Assembly: GCA_016282745.1 (NCBI GenBank)
Contig: JAEELL010000104.1
Coordinates: 54,417-118,416 of the forward strand
Direction of reading: 5' to 3'
Length of the DNA stretch: 64,000 nt
DNA from: Lachnospiraceae bacterium
GTDB lineage: Bacteria > Bacillota > Clostridia > Lachnospirales > Lachnospiraceae
In this document: positions 56,361 to 64,000 of the stretch, one piece after another
How positions within the stretch are numbered: the stretch's first letter is position 1
Layout: every line of letters starts with the position of its first letter
Made by a program: the position numbers and the translations under genes
Notes under the pieces: generated by a model
Seen by the model: the letters and a program-made list of their open reading frames with translations, nothing else
The model's database searches: none
Told to the model about the DNA's origin: nothing

Positions 56361-57761
56361 ATGGCAGAATTATATATCGTAATCTCAAAATACATAATAA
56401 CAATACTTATGGCATCTTATACTTACTTTAGTTTTAAGGCATTATCCAAAAAAACTGAAGAAGAGTACGACATGTTTTTTTACACTCAGACATTTTTGAT
56501 ATATGCAATTTATGTTATTGGTATTGTAATTGTATATTTGAACAACAAATCAGATACTACTATAATATTGGCCGGTGCCCAGATGATTTATCTGGTAGTG
56601 GTACTTGGCATCTTTCCGGTTATATATCCAAAGATTAACAGAATGCTGTTAAGCAACATGTGTATGCTGTTGGCAATCGGTTTTATTGAACTTGGCAGAC
56701 TCACCTACACTAGGAGTATAAAACAGTTTATTATTATTGCCTTTGCAACGATGCTCACACTGATTGTTCCGTTTCTTATGAGCAAATTTGAAATATGGAA
56801 GCAGCTGACATGGTTTTATTACTTCCTTGGAGTGGGAATGTTACTTTCAGTATTGCTTCTTGGAATTGTACTTGGAAGAAAAAGTAATGGCTCTTATCTG
56901 ATGTTAACATTCGGCGGGATATCATTTCAGCCTTCCGAATTTGTTAAAATATTATTTGTATTTTTTCTTGCAGGATTATTTGTTAAGGGAACCAAATTCA
57001 GCAATGTTGTTGCGGCGGCAATTGCATCGGGAAGTTTTGTTCTCACCCTGGTTGCCTCAAAAGATTTAGGGTGTGCCCTCATACTGTTTATGGTATTCTC
57101 ATTTATGCTATATGCAGCATCAAAGAGCAAAATATATTTGTTTTTGTGTGCCGGCGGAGGAATAATGGGAGCATATGTTGGTTCTATATTTTTTACCCAC
57201 GTACAGACACGAATTCAGGCATGGCGTGATCCGTGGCCAATAATTGACGGTGGCGGATATCAGGTTACCCAGTCGTTGTTTGCAATTTGCAGCGGTAAAC
57301 TGACCGGAACAGGATTGTACAACGGAATGCCGGAAACAATACCGGAAGCACATACCGATTTCGTATTCTCAGCAATAGCAGAAGAGTTTGGTGGAATATT
57401 TGCCATTTTACTGATTTTAGTTTGTCTCAATTGCTTTTTGGGATTTGTAACAGTCTCAACAAAACAAAAAGATATATTTAACAAACTTATTGCATTTGGA
57501 CTTGGAATAATATATGCAGTTCAGGTTTTCCTGACTATTGGCGGAGCTATCAAACTTATCCCTTCTACAGGAGTAACTCTTCCTCTTATCAGTTATGGAG
57601 GTAGTTCTGCACTTAGCACTCTTATTATGTTTGCAATTATACAGGGATTGTCGATTGTAGGTACAAAGGATGAGCAGAAAGAAAAAAATAAGCGTACCAG
57701 AAAGGATATGACCATTGAAAAGAAAAACAACAGAAGACAGACTGATCGCAGAAGAGCTTAA
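56361..57761 (+). CDS. FtsW/RodA/SpoVE-family peptidoglycan glycosyltransferase
   Basis: This 466-residue polytopic protein has about ten to twelve membrane segments and the SEDS signatures: GGISFQPSEFVKI, GGYQVTQSLFAICSGKLTGTGLYNG, TDFVFSAIAEEFGG and PSTGVTLPLISYGGSSALST. It polymerises lipid II. It contains extra N-terminal segments compared with minimal FtsW. Its last 47 bases overlap the next gene in another frame, which fixes a SEDS-PBP pair. FtsW versus RodA cannot be settled from sequence. Confidence 0.93.
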   Translation: MAELYIVISKYIITILMASYTYFSFKALSKKTEEEYDMFFYTQTFLIYAIYVIGIVIVYLNNKSDTTIILAGAQMIYLVVVLGIFPVIYPKINRMLLSNMCMLLAIGFIELGRLTYTRSIKQFIIIAFATMLTLIVPFLMSKFEIWKQLTWFYYFLGVGMLLSVLLLGIVLGRKSNGSYLMLTFGGISFQPSEFVKILFVFFLAGLFVKGTKFSNVVAAAIASGSFVLTLVASKDLGCALILFMVFSFMLYAASKSKIYLFLCAGGGIMGAYVGSIFFTHVQTRIQAWRDPWPIIDGGGYQVTQSLFAICSGKLTGTGLYNGMPETIPEAHTDFVFSAIAEEFGGIFAILLILVCLNCFLGFVTVSTKQKDIFNKLIAFGLGIIYAVQVFLTIGGAIKLIPSTGVTLPLISYGGSSALSTLIMFAIIQGLSIVGTKDEQKEKNKRTRKDMTIEKKNNRRQTDRRRA

Positions 57762-59256
57762 ACGTCAAAAAGAGAAAGAGCACTACAAATCTCTCAAAAT
57801 GGTTGACAAGAAAAAATATAAAGAAGAATTAAAGCGTGAGCGACAGCTGAATAAAGAAAAGAAAAAAGAGAATAACGAATTAAGAAGAACAATGGCTTTC
57901 TTTTCAGTTGTTTTTATAGTCATGATTGGATATTACTGTTATGATCTGTATCAGGCTGAGTCTATAGTCAATAATTCTTACAACAAACGTTTGAAAGCAT
58001 ATTCTGAAAAAATCATAAGAGGTAATATTCTTACCGGCGATGGAAAGATAATTGCCACAACAGAGACTGATGAAAACGGAGAAGATGTAAGAAAATATCC
58101 GTACAACGAGATGTTTGCCCATGTTGTTGGTATGAATACCAGAGGAAAAACAGGACTGGAGAAAGCATATGATTACAATCTGCTGACAACAAATCTCAAT
58201 CCTGTCCTGAAAGCTCTCAACGAATTTAAAGAACAGAAAAGTCCGGGTAACAATATTACAACAACACTAGACTACAAAATTCAGAAATACTGTTATGATT
58301 CATTGGGAAACAGTGACGGTGCGGTAGTTATCATAGACAACAAAACAGGGGCGATTGTATCTATGGTTTCAAAACCGGATTATAACCCTAATAAGCTTGA
58401 TTCTATGTGGGATAAAATTGACAAAGGCAAGGTTAAAGACGGATTTTTATTAAACAGAGCAACTCAGGGAATGTACACTCCCGGCTCTACATTTAAAATT
58501 TTCACTTCCTTGGAATATATACGACAGAATCCTGATTACAAAGATTTTACGTATAAGTGCACAGGAACAAAAGTATTTGCCAATTACCCTATAAAATGTT
58601 ACGACAAAACAGCACATGGAAATGAAGACATTGAAAAAGCATTTGCTAATTCCTGCAACGGATTCTTTGCAACACTTGGAACTAAACTTGATATTACAGA
58701 GTTTTCAACAGATATGACAGAATGTCTGTTCAATTCGAAGCTTCCGATTAATATCGAATATAATAAGAGTAAATTTACTCTCACAAAAGATTCTTCGACA
58801 TTTGATATTACGCAGTCATCAATAGGACAGGGTACGACTCTTGTTACACCACTTCATATGGCAATGATTGCAAATGCAATATCAAATGACGGTATGATGA
58901 TGAAGCCGTATCTTGTTTCAAAAATAACGGGATGCAACGACTCTTTAATTGATTCATTTGGTCCGGAAAAATACAAGAGAATAATGACTAAGGAAGAGAG
59001 TGCTACACTCAAAGAATTAATGTCTGCAGTTACAGATTACGGAACCGGAAGAATCTTTAAATCAGCAAAATACAAAACCGGAGGTAAGACAGGAACTGCG
59101 CAGATTGATTCTAACAACAATGTCAATTCATGGTATGTGGGATATGCATCTGACGACGAACACGATTACTCAATCAGTGTAGTTATCGAAAATGTTCCTG
59201 ACGGTTCAGTAAAAGCAGTTGAATGTGCCAAGAAAATATTTGACAACATTTTTTAG
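57715..59256 (+). CDS. Penicillin-binding protein (class B transpeptidase, PbpA/FtsI-like)
   Basis: This 513-residue transpeptidase partners the upstream SEDS protein. It has a long, highly charged cytoplasmic tail (about 1-60), one membrane anchor (about 60-80) and the transpeptidase domain: SxxK at YTPGSTFKIFTS, SxN at SCNGFF and KTGT at GGKTGTAQI. The best start is TTG at 57715 with GAAAGGA eight bases upstream, inside the FtsW-like gene; the first ATG alternative is 84 bases later. The dimerisation domain is short, like the PbpA of actinobacteria and Clostridia. Confidence 0.93.
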   Translation: MKRKTTEDRLIAEELKRQKEKEHYKSLKMVDKKKYKEELKRERQLNKEKKKENNELRRTMAFFSVVFIVMIGYYCYDLYQAESIVNNSYNKRLKAYSEKIIRGNILTGDGKIIATTETDENGEDVRKYPYNEMFAHVVGMNTRGKTGLEKAYDYNLLTTNLNPVLKALNEFKEQKSPGNNITTTLDYKIQKYCYDSLGNSDGAVVIIDNKTGAIVSMVSKPDYNPNKLDSMWDKIDKGKVKDGFLLNRATQGMYTPGSTFKIFTSLEYIRQNPDYKDFTYKCTGTKVFANYPIKCYDKTAHGNEDIEKAFANSCNGFFATLGTKLDITEFSTDMTECLFNSKLPINIEYNKSKFTLTKDSSTFDITQSSIGQGTTLVTPLHMAMIANAISNDGMMMKPYLVSKITGCNDSLIDSFGPEKYKRIMTKEESATLKELMSAVTDYGTGRIFKSAKYKTGGKTGTAQIDSNNNVNSWYVGYASDDEHDYSISVVIENVPDGSVKAVECAKKIFDNIF

Positions 59257-59268
59257 GTAGTATATAAT
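59240..59268 (+). promoter_or_regulatory. Consensus sigma-A promoter of the T-box/aspS unit
   Basis: TTGACA (59240-59245), a 17-bp spacer and TATAAT (59263-59268) match both boxes fully. It overlaps the last codons of the PBP gene. Confidence 0.85.
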
Positions 59269-59275
59269 TTTGAAC

Positions 59276-59565
59276 ATATGATGATTTTGTCATATAGGAC
59301 TGTTTTTAAGCATTTAATGCTTAACATACAAAAGGCTATGACGGAGAGAAGTAACATATATTATCGCTTACAGAGAGCAGAGGATGGTGGAATCTTTGCA
59401 GAATGAATATATGTGAATAACACTCTAGCAGCTGCAATCTGAAAGCTTTGGCAAGTAGGTGCGCCGTTCGCTGAACGTAATCAGCAAGAGAGACCTTATT
59501 GGTAAATCAGGTGGTACCGCGGATTATTATTCGTCCTGAACGTTTATGTTTAGGACGATTTTCTT
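59276..59565 (+). promoter_or_regulatory. T-box leader controlling aspS, specifier reads as Asn
   Basis: The leader has the T-box sequence AGGTGGTACCGCGG (59509-59522) and a downstream terminator stem TCGTCCTGAAC/GTTTAGGACGA (59531-59557) with TTTTCTTTT. Stem I can be drawn with the AGTA loop-E strand at 59350-59353 and the opposite GAA strand at 59415-59417, beneath paired ACATATAT/ATATATGT. The codons available on the specifier side are AAT (59416) or AAC (59419), both Asn. No GAC or GAT is there. Uncharged tRNA-Asn would then promote read-through. Specifier placement is by hand. Confidence 0.88.
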
Positions 59566-59647
59566 TTGTAAAAAACAATTTAATTAACTTTATTTTATGA
59601 AAGATAAATCGTTCTTGGAAAGATTATTATTATTCAGGAGGTAAAAA

Positions 59648-61399
59648 ATGGAATTATCAACACTTTATCGTGACAGAAATTTAAGTGAGATTTCTGAAAG
59701 TAATGTAGGTGATACAATTAAGGTTGCCGGATGGGTAGAAAACATTCGTGACCATGGTGGAGTATCATTTATCGATTTAAGAGATATGTATGGTGTTCTT
59801 CAGGTAGTTATGAGAGACACTGCTCTTTTAGAGGGAATTACAAGAGAAGAATGTATCTCTATTGAAGGTGTTATTGAACACAGGGATGAAGAGACATACA
59901 ACCCAAAGATTCCTACAGGAACAATTGAATTAGAAGCTAAGACAGTTACTATACTTGGAAAGGTATACAAACAGTTACCTTTTGAAGTTGTTACTTCAAA
60001 GGAAGTAAGAGAAGATGTACGTCTTGAGTACAGATATCTCGATATGAGAAATAAAAAAGTTAAAGATAATATGATTTTCAGATCAAATGTTATCGCATTT
60101 TTAAGACAGAAGATGACTGATATGGGATTTATGGAAGTTCAGACTCCTATCCTTTGTGCATCATCACCTGAAGGAGCAAGAGATTACATCGTTCCTTCAC
60201 GTAAATTCAAAGGAAAATTCTATGCACTTCCACAGGCACCACAGCAGTATAAACAGTTACTTATGGTGTCAGGAATTGACAAATATTTCCAGATTGCACC
60301 ATGTTTCAGAGACGAGGATGCAAGAGCTGACAGATCTCCGGGAGAGTTCTATCAGTTAGACTTCGAATTGGCATTTGCAACGCAGGAAGATGTATTCAAA
60401 ATCGGAGAGGAAGTTCTCACAGATACATTTATGAAATTTGCACCTGAAGGTTCTGTTGTAACACAGGCTCCATATCCGGTTATCAGCTTCAAGGAGGCAA
60501 TGCTAAAATACGGTACAGACAAGCCGGATCTTAGAAATCCACTTGAGATTGTAGACGTTACAGACTTCTTCCAGAGATGTACATTCAAGCCTTTCCATGG
60601 AAAATGCGTAAGAGCTATCAAAGTACATGCTGATATGTCAAAAGGTTTCCATGAAAAATTACTTAAATTCGCTCAGTCTATCGGAATGGGCGGTCTTGGA
60701 TACCTTGAAGTAAAAGAAGATTTAAGTTATAAAGGACCAATCGACAAATTTATTCCTGATGATATGAAGTCAGAAATCAGAGAATTAGCAGGTCTTGAAG
60801 TTGGAGATACTATTTTCTTCATCGCAGATAAGGAAGAGAGAGCTGCTCTCTACGCAGGTCAGATTCGTACAGAATTAGGTGAGAAACTTGATTTGATTGA
60901 AAAGAACGCTTACAGATTCTGTTATATTAACGACTTCCCAATGTATGAGTACGATTCAGAGGAAAAGAAATATATCTTCACTCACAATCCATTCTCAATG
61001 CCTCAGGGTGGATTAGAAGCCCTCAATACTAAGAAACCTGAAGAAATTCTTGCATATCAGTACGATATCGTATGTAACGGTATAGAGTTATCATCAGGTG
61101 CTGTAAGAAACCATGACCTTGATATCATGGTAAAGGCATTTGAGATTGCCGGATACGAAGAAGAAGTATTGAAGAATAAATTCGGTGCATTATACAATGC
61201 ATTCCAGTTCGGAGCACCACCACATGCAGGCATGGCTCCGGGTGTGGACCGTATGATAATGCTTCTTCGTAATGAAGAAAATATCAGAGAAATAATTGCC
61301 TTTCCAATGAACGGAAATGCACAGGATCTTATGTGCAAAGCTCCAAGTGAAGTGACAGAACAGCAGCTTAGAGAAGTTCATATTAAGGTTCGTGATTAA
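59648..61399 (+). CDS. aspS: Aspartate--tRNA ligase (probably non-discriminating)
   Basis: This 583-residue class II synthetase has the anticodon-binding OB fold (GWVENIRDHGGVSFIDLRD), motif 1, motif 2 (CFRDEDARADRSPGEFYQLDFE), the bacterial GAD insertion (about 280-420) and motif 3 (GMAPGVDRMIMLL). The length and GAD domain mark bacterial-type AspRS. If it also charges tRNA-Asn, as in bacteria using GatCAB, the apparent Asn specifier of its T-box is explained. AGGAGG precedes the ATG. Confidence 0.96.
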   Translation: MELSTLYRDRNLSEISESNVGDTIKVAGWVENIRDHGGVSFIDLRDMYGVLQVVMRDTALLEGITREECISIEGVIEHRDEETYNPKIPTGTIELEAKTVTILGKVYKQLPFEVVTSKEVREDVRLEYRYLDMRNKKVKDNMIFRSNVIAFLRQKMTDMGFMEVQTPILCASSPEGARDYIVPSRKFKGKFYALPQAPQQYKQLLMVSGIDKYFQIAPCFRDEDARADRSPGEFYQLDFELAFATQEDVFKIGEEVLTDTFMKFAPEGSVVTQAPYPVISFKEAMLKYGTDKPDLRNPLEIVDVTDFFQRCTFKPFHGKCVRAIKVHADMSKGFHEKLLKFAQSIGMGGLGYLEVKEDLSYKGPIDKFIPDDMKSEIRELAGLEVGDTIFFIADKEERAALYAGQIRTELGEKLDLIEKNAYRFCYINDFPMYEYDSEEKKYIFTHNPFSMPQGGLEALNTKKPEEILAYQYDIVCNGIELSSGAVRNHDLDIMVKAFEIAGYEEEVLKNKFGALYNAFQFGAPPHAGMAPGVDRMIMLLRNEENIREIIAFPMNGNAQDLMCKAPSEVTEQQLREVHIKVRD

Positions 61400-61415
61400 T
61401 TATTTATTATATTAT

Positions 61416-61459
61416 ACGAAACAAAGTCTTGAGAGAAAAACTCAAGACTTTTGTTTCGT
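61416..61459 (+). terminator. Intrinsic terminator after aspS
   Basis: ACGAAACAAAGTCTTGAG (61416-61433) pairs with 61441-61459 with a single bulged base, loop AGAAAAA. T-rich on the 3' side. The next open frame begins inside this hairpin. Confidence 0.88.
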
Positions 61460-62550
61460 TAATTATCACTTTGTATTCACCTGAAATAAAGATATTTACT
61501 ACAGTTGATCCTGAAAACGGTATAATTACTGATCCAATAACAACTCTTAAATATTTGTATGCAGAAGATAATCCTGTTGTTAAAGCAGATTATAATGGAC
61601 GATCTACATCATCGTTTTTAAATATTAACAAAATGTTTTCAGCAGATGTAAAGAGTACATTCTGTACAACAGCTTGTTCTATGGCAGGAGACTTGTTGGA
61701 TTTGGCAAAACACGGAGCAGCTACCGCATGTGAATTTACATATAATCTTGTAACTTCTGCATATAAAGGTGCTACAATTGTTATGAATAGCATTTCAAAT
61801 TTTTATGATAGCGTTCCATGGCAGGCAAAAGTTTCAATTACTGCTTGTGGCATGGCGCTTGCTATTGCGTCAGGAGTCGGCGTTGGATTTGTTGCATCAA
61901 CAGTTATTAAATCAGCATTTTCATTAGCGGCGATAAATGCAGGAACTAGTATAATATCACAGATGTTAACACGACAAAGTGTTGATGTTAATGAAGTGAT
62001 GCAATCAGCCGAAAGAGGGTTTTTGGATGGAGCATTTACAGCAGGGATTTTCTTAGGTGCTATTGGAACTGCCCAAATTGGTGGTAAAGTTATTAGTCAT
62101 CCGGCAGTCAGAGAATTTGTTGCACGCAAAAAAAGTGATTTTTATAATTTTTTGGCTGACGAATCTGGTGAATTTAACTGGAGTAGAGTTGGCAAGGGTG
62201 GAAGTAAGTCACAAGTACCATTATTAGAGACAGATAAATATATTTCTGGTCAGACCAATGACCATCATATTATACCTAAGTTTAGAGGAAAAAGTAAACC
62301 TTATGCTGATTTTATAGCAGAAAGAGGAATTGATGTAGACCAATATACAATCACTGTTTCAGCTGGAAAAGAAGGTATGCATATGAATTCAATACATGGA
62401 AAGGGAAATTGGAATCCTCTTTGGATGGAATGGATAGATACGCATCCTAATGCTACAGCTAAAGATATATTTCAATTTGCTGGTAAAATGATGGATGACT
62501 TTGGACTGAGTGGTTATGAAATACATCCATTTCATAAAGGAGGAAAATAA
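61429..62550 (+). CDS. Decapitated RHS/polymorphic-toxin tip with HNH-like (DUF2380-like) nuclease domain
   Basis: The frame of up to 373 codons opens inside the aspS terminator with a TTG and no ribosome-binding site. Residues about 15-57 match the end of an RHS core (YSPEIKIFTTVDPENG, LKYLYAEDNPV, ADYNG). A hydrophobic pretoxin segment follows (about 130-185). The C-terminal 100 residues form the toxin: NDHHIIPKF, GIDVDQYTI, HMNSIHGKGNWNPLW and ATAKDIFQFAGKMMDDFG, a His-rich HNH/His-Me-finger nuclease pattern like DUF2380. The N-terminal RHS body and secretion part are missing, so this is probably an orphan cassette, not an expressed full toxin. The immunity gene follows immediately. Confidence 0.7.
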   Translation: MREKLKTFVSLIITLYSPEIKIFTTVDPENGIITDPITTLKYLYAEDNPVVKADYNGRSTSSFLNINKMFSADVKSTFCTTACSMAGDLLDLAKHGAATACEFTYNLVTSAYKGATIVMNSISNFYDSVPWQAKVSITACGMALAIASGVGVGFVASTVIKSAFSLAAINAGTSIISQMLTRQSVDVNEVMQSAERGFLDGAFTAGIFLGAIGTAQIGGKVISHPAVREFVARKKSDFYNFLADESGEFNWSRVGKGGSKSQVPLLETDKYISGQTNDHHIIPKFRGKSKPYADFIAERGIDVDQYTITVSAGKEGMHMNSIHGKGNWNPLWMEWIDTHPNATAKDIFQFAGKMMDDFGLSGYEIHPFHKGGK

Positions 62551-62551
62551 A

Positions 62552-63148
62552 TTGCAATATAATTATTTTGAAATATTGAAATCATATTTGGAAAAAAAAT
62601 ATGAAATAAGTTGTTGTAATCAAGAAATGTATAATATCAATATAGATAATATTCTGGGAATTGGTGTTAATGAGAATGTAAAATATATCTATGAACATTA
62701 CAAAAAATTCAATTTAGTATGGTTCAAAGAAGGAAAGTATTTTGGAGAGGTTAATTTTGTTCCGTATATAGATTTAGAGAAAGTACATGCAGAATTGGTG
62801 GAAATTATGGAAGATATATATGATATAGAGCTCGATGAGTTAAAGGTATATCAATCAATAACAAGTTGGTATCCTCTATTTAATTTTGCTACTGGTGATG
62901 CATTTTGTTTTGATAAAAGAGATGGAAGTATTAGGCTTTATGATCATGAGATATACGACTATTCTGAAAGTGAGATATATAACTATTGGGAAGATGTAGG
63001 TGTTTTTGGAATAAAAATAGCAAATTCAATTAATGAATTGTATGAAAAATGGGCTAAAATTCATTTTGCTGATGTTTTTGATTGGTATGAGATATGTAAT
63101 GAAAATGGAATAGATGTAAGTTCAGATTTAGCTCTAAAATACATGTAA
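62552..63148 (+). CDS. SUKH (SMI1/KNR4)-like immunity protein
   Basis: This 198-residue acidic protein lies one base after the toxin stop. The start is TTG at 62552 with AAAGGAGG eight bases upstream; no suitable ATG exists. Residues about 100-150 carry a SUKH-like signature (FNFATGDAFCFDKRDGSIRLYDHEIYD). It probably neutralises the adjacent nuclease tip. It may now protect the cell from relatives carrying the intact toxin. The family call rests on that motif alone. Confidence 0.65.
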   Translation: MQYNYFEILKSYLEKKYEISCCNQEMYNINIDNILGIGVNENVKYIYEHYKKFNLVWFKEGKYFGEVNFVPYIDLEKVHAELVEIMEDIYDIELDELKVYQSITSWYPLFNFATGDAFCFDKRDGSIRLYDHEIYDYSESEIYNYWEDVGVFGIKIANSINELYEKWAKIHFADVFDWYEICNENGIDVSSDLALKYM

Positions 63149-63262
63149 TGATAAATTGAACGAAATAACAAGAATAAACAAAGGAATTGTTTGATGATTG
63201 TCAATACCTTAGCACCACCAACCCCTTCCAATCAAATCCAACCAACTAAATCCTATCACTAT

Positions 63263-63344
63263 CCCGAACCCTCATCGCCTCTCAGCTACGCTGATGTCAG
63301 TCGATGAGGGTGAGGGGGCGGGACAGCGAGTTACGGTAGTAACT
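63263..63344. repeat. Nested hairpin array, GC-rich
   Basis: Outer TCCCG/CGGGA (63263-63267, 63320-63324), middle ACCCTCATCG/CGATGAGGGT (63269-63278, 63303-63312) and inner TCAGC/GCTGA (63283-63287, 63291-63295) nest; GTTAC/GTAAC (63331-63344) follows. It is much richer in G+C than its surroundings. The gap 63149-63481 shows no gene. Confidence 0.6.
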
Positions 63345-63437
63345 AGCAAGATAATAGCGGTTTTAGCCCCTGTTGGGAATACTTAAGTAAAAATCAATAA
63401 CGAATTTTCAGTTTAGTTCTAATAAGCTGATATCAAA

Positions 63438-63475
63438 GCACTCTTAACAAAATGATTTGTTAGGGGTGCTTTTCT
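63438..63475 (+). terminator. Hairpin terminator before the RES remnant
   Basis: A 15-bp stem with three G-U pairs (AGCACTCTTAACAAA with TTTGTTAGGGGTGCT, loop ATGA) is followed by TTTTCT. It seems to end a transcript just where the RES fragment begins. Confidence 0.75.
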
Positions 63476-63481
63476 AATGTT

Positions 63482-63700
63482 GTGTCAAATCGTGATATCG
63501 AGTATATTTATGGTGAGGACCGAAAGAAAACACTGGCAAATATCAGTGTATCTTTAGATAGCATTGTAGGGGAAAGTTATGATGTTACTCATGCAATTGG
63601 AAGATATACGTATTCAAACGAATATAATGGAATTATAGCACCATCAGCCAGAGCAGATGGGGGTGTCAATATTATCCTATTTAATACAAAGGGGGGTGAA
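63482..63700 (+). pseudogene. RES-domain toxin, C-terminal remnant
   Basis: The frame opens with GTG six bases after a terminator and encodes 73 residues that match only the end of a RES (NAD-degrading) toxin: SYDVTHAIGRYTY, YNGIIAPSARADGGVNIILF. The N-terminal Arg/Tyr/Glu catalytic part is absent, so it cannot be an active toxin. It has no stop codon before the next gene and continues in frame into it. Confidence 0.6.
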
Positions 63701-63970
63701 ATGACTATGAATATGATTGATTTTTTCTTTGAAGAATATAATGATGATGATTGGAAGGATTTTGTAAATTGTTTTGAAGATGCGGATGTTTGCATTATGG
63801 GTGTACCGCAAGATATTATAAATGTTATATATTCACTTATAGGTGAGAATGGAGAGGTTTGGCTTAATACACCGCTTCATAAATTTGATGGAAAAACTGC
63901 ATTAGATTTACTATTAAGTGAAAAAGGGGAGAAAGCATTAAAGGCATTCATTATGAGAATGCCAAACTAG
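63701..63970 (+). CDS. MbcA/ParS/Xre-type (DUF2384) antitoxin-domain protein
   Basis: An 89-residue protein could start at ATG 63701, preceded by AAAGGGGGGTGAA. Its end, LNTPLHKFDGKTALDLLLSEKGEKA, matches the DUF2384 toxin-binding region of RES antitoxins (L-N-x-P, G-K-T-x-L-D-L-L). There is no helix-turn-helix domain. It is in frame with the RES remnant, so a fused product is also possible. The order RES then antitoxin is the reverse of the usual operon. Confidence 0.6.
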   Translation: MTMNMIDFFFEEYNDDDWKDFVNCFEDADVCIMGVPQDIINVIYSLIGENGEVWLNTPLHKFDGKTALDLLLSEKGEKALKAFIMRMPN

Positions 63971-64000
63971 ACGATACTAATCAATATTATAATAAGTAGT

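Noticed and set aside
59339..59343. GAC at the 5' side of the T-box as the Asp specifier
   Set aside because: It lies on the 5' strand below the AGTA loop-E strand, whereas the specifier is on the 3' strand of the internal loop.

Overview
The window is low-GC chromosomal DNA of a spore-forming, anaerobic member of the Firmicutes, most likely a Lachnospiraceae species. The evidence is a complete Rnf complex, dipicolinate synthase (dpaAB), an alpha/beta-type small acid-soluble spore protein, a GerA/SpoVAF-type germination protein, a GGGtGRT/NifU-like gene pair, a DUF5721 protein and an aspS gene behind a T-box. I cannot name the genus from sequence alone. Gene density is high and most genes sit on the + strand.

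Layout. 1-2094: end of a YesM-type sensor kinase and a membrane-anchored solute-binding protein. 2102-7066: small conserved genes, tRNA-Thr(CGU), asd, and the NifU-like/GGGtGRT pair. 7067-10430: a lactococcin 972-type bacteriocin cassette (peptide, 7TM immunity/permease protein, ABC ATPase) bracketed by two copies of the same terminator hairpin. 10500-14880: a STAS-kinase fusion, a PHP phosphoesterase, a tiny CxxC protein and a SpoIIE-type PP2C phosphatase. 14943-18476: asnB and the dpaAB operon with a SigK-like promoter (minus strand). 18547-25704: an LCP cell-wall protein and a 1752-residue secreted GH81 beta-1,3-glucanase. 25790-30954: small or hypothetical genes, a 3D-domain protein, a HAD phosphatase and an Ogg-type glycosylase. 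31000-33084: CIRCE-groES-groEL, followed by an intergenic repeat cluster. 33379-41316: a two-component system, recG, murF, an aldose epimerase-like gene and a SASP gene. 41361-42500: a YprB-like nuclease. 42656-47810: rnfCDGEAB. 47832-50175: an amino-acid ABC transporter. 50216-61459: a germination protein with a SigG-like promoter, ruvAB, zapA, U32 peptidase, FtsW, PBP and T-box-aspS. 61429-63970: an accessory patch with a decapitated RHS toxin tip, a SUKH-like immunity gene, structured repeats and a RES/DUF2384 toxin-antitoxin remnant.

The observation I rank highest is the amino-acid-binding lipoprotein at 47832-48626. Its two halves are in reverse order relative to the normal HisJ/GlnH-type fold, so it reads as a natural circular permutation. 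Others of note are a modular intergenic repeat in which two conserved arms enclose a hairpin whose sequence differs between copies, a T-box before aspS whose specifier reads as an Asn codon, SigG- and SigK-like promoters in front of sporulation genes, the terminator-bracketed bacteriocin cassette, and the orphan toxin patch. All function calls come from reading the sequence; no database search was possible.
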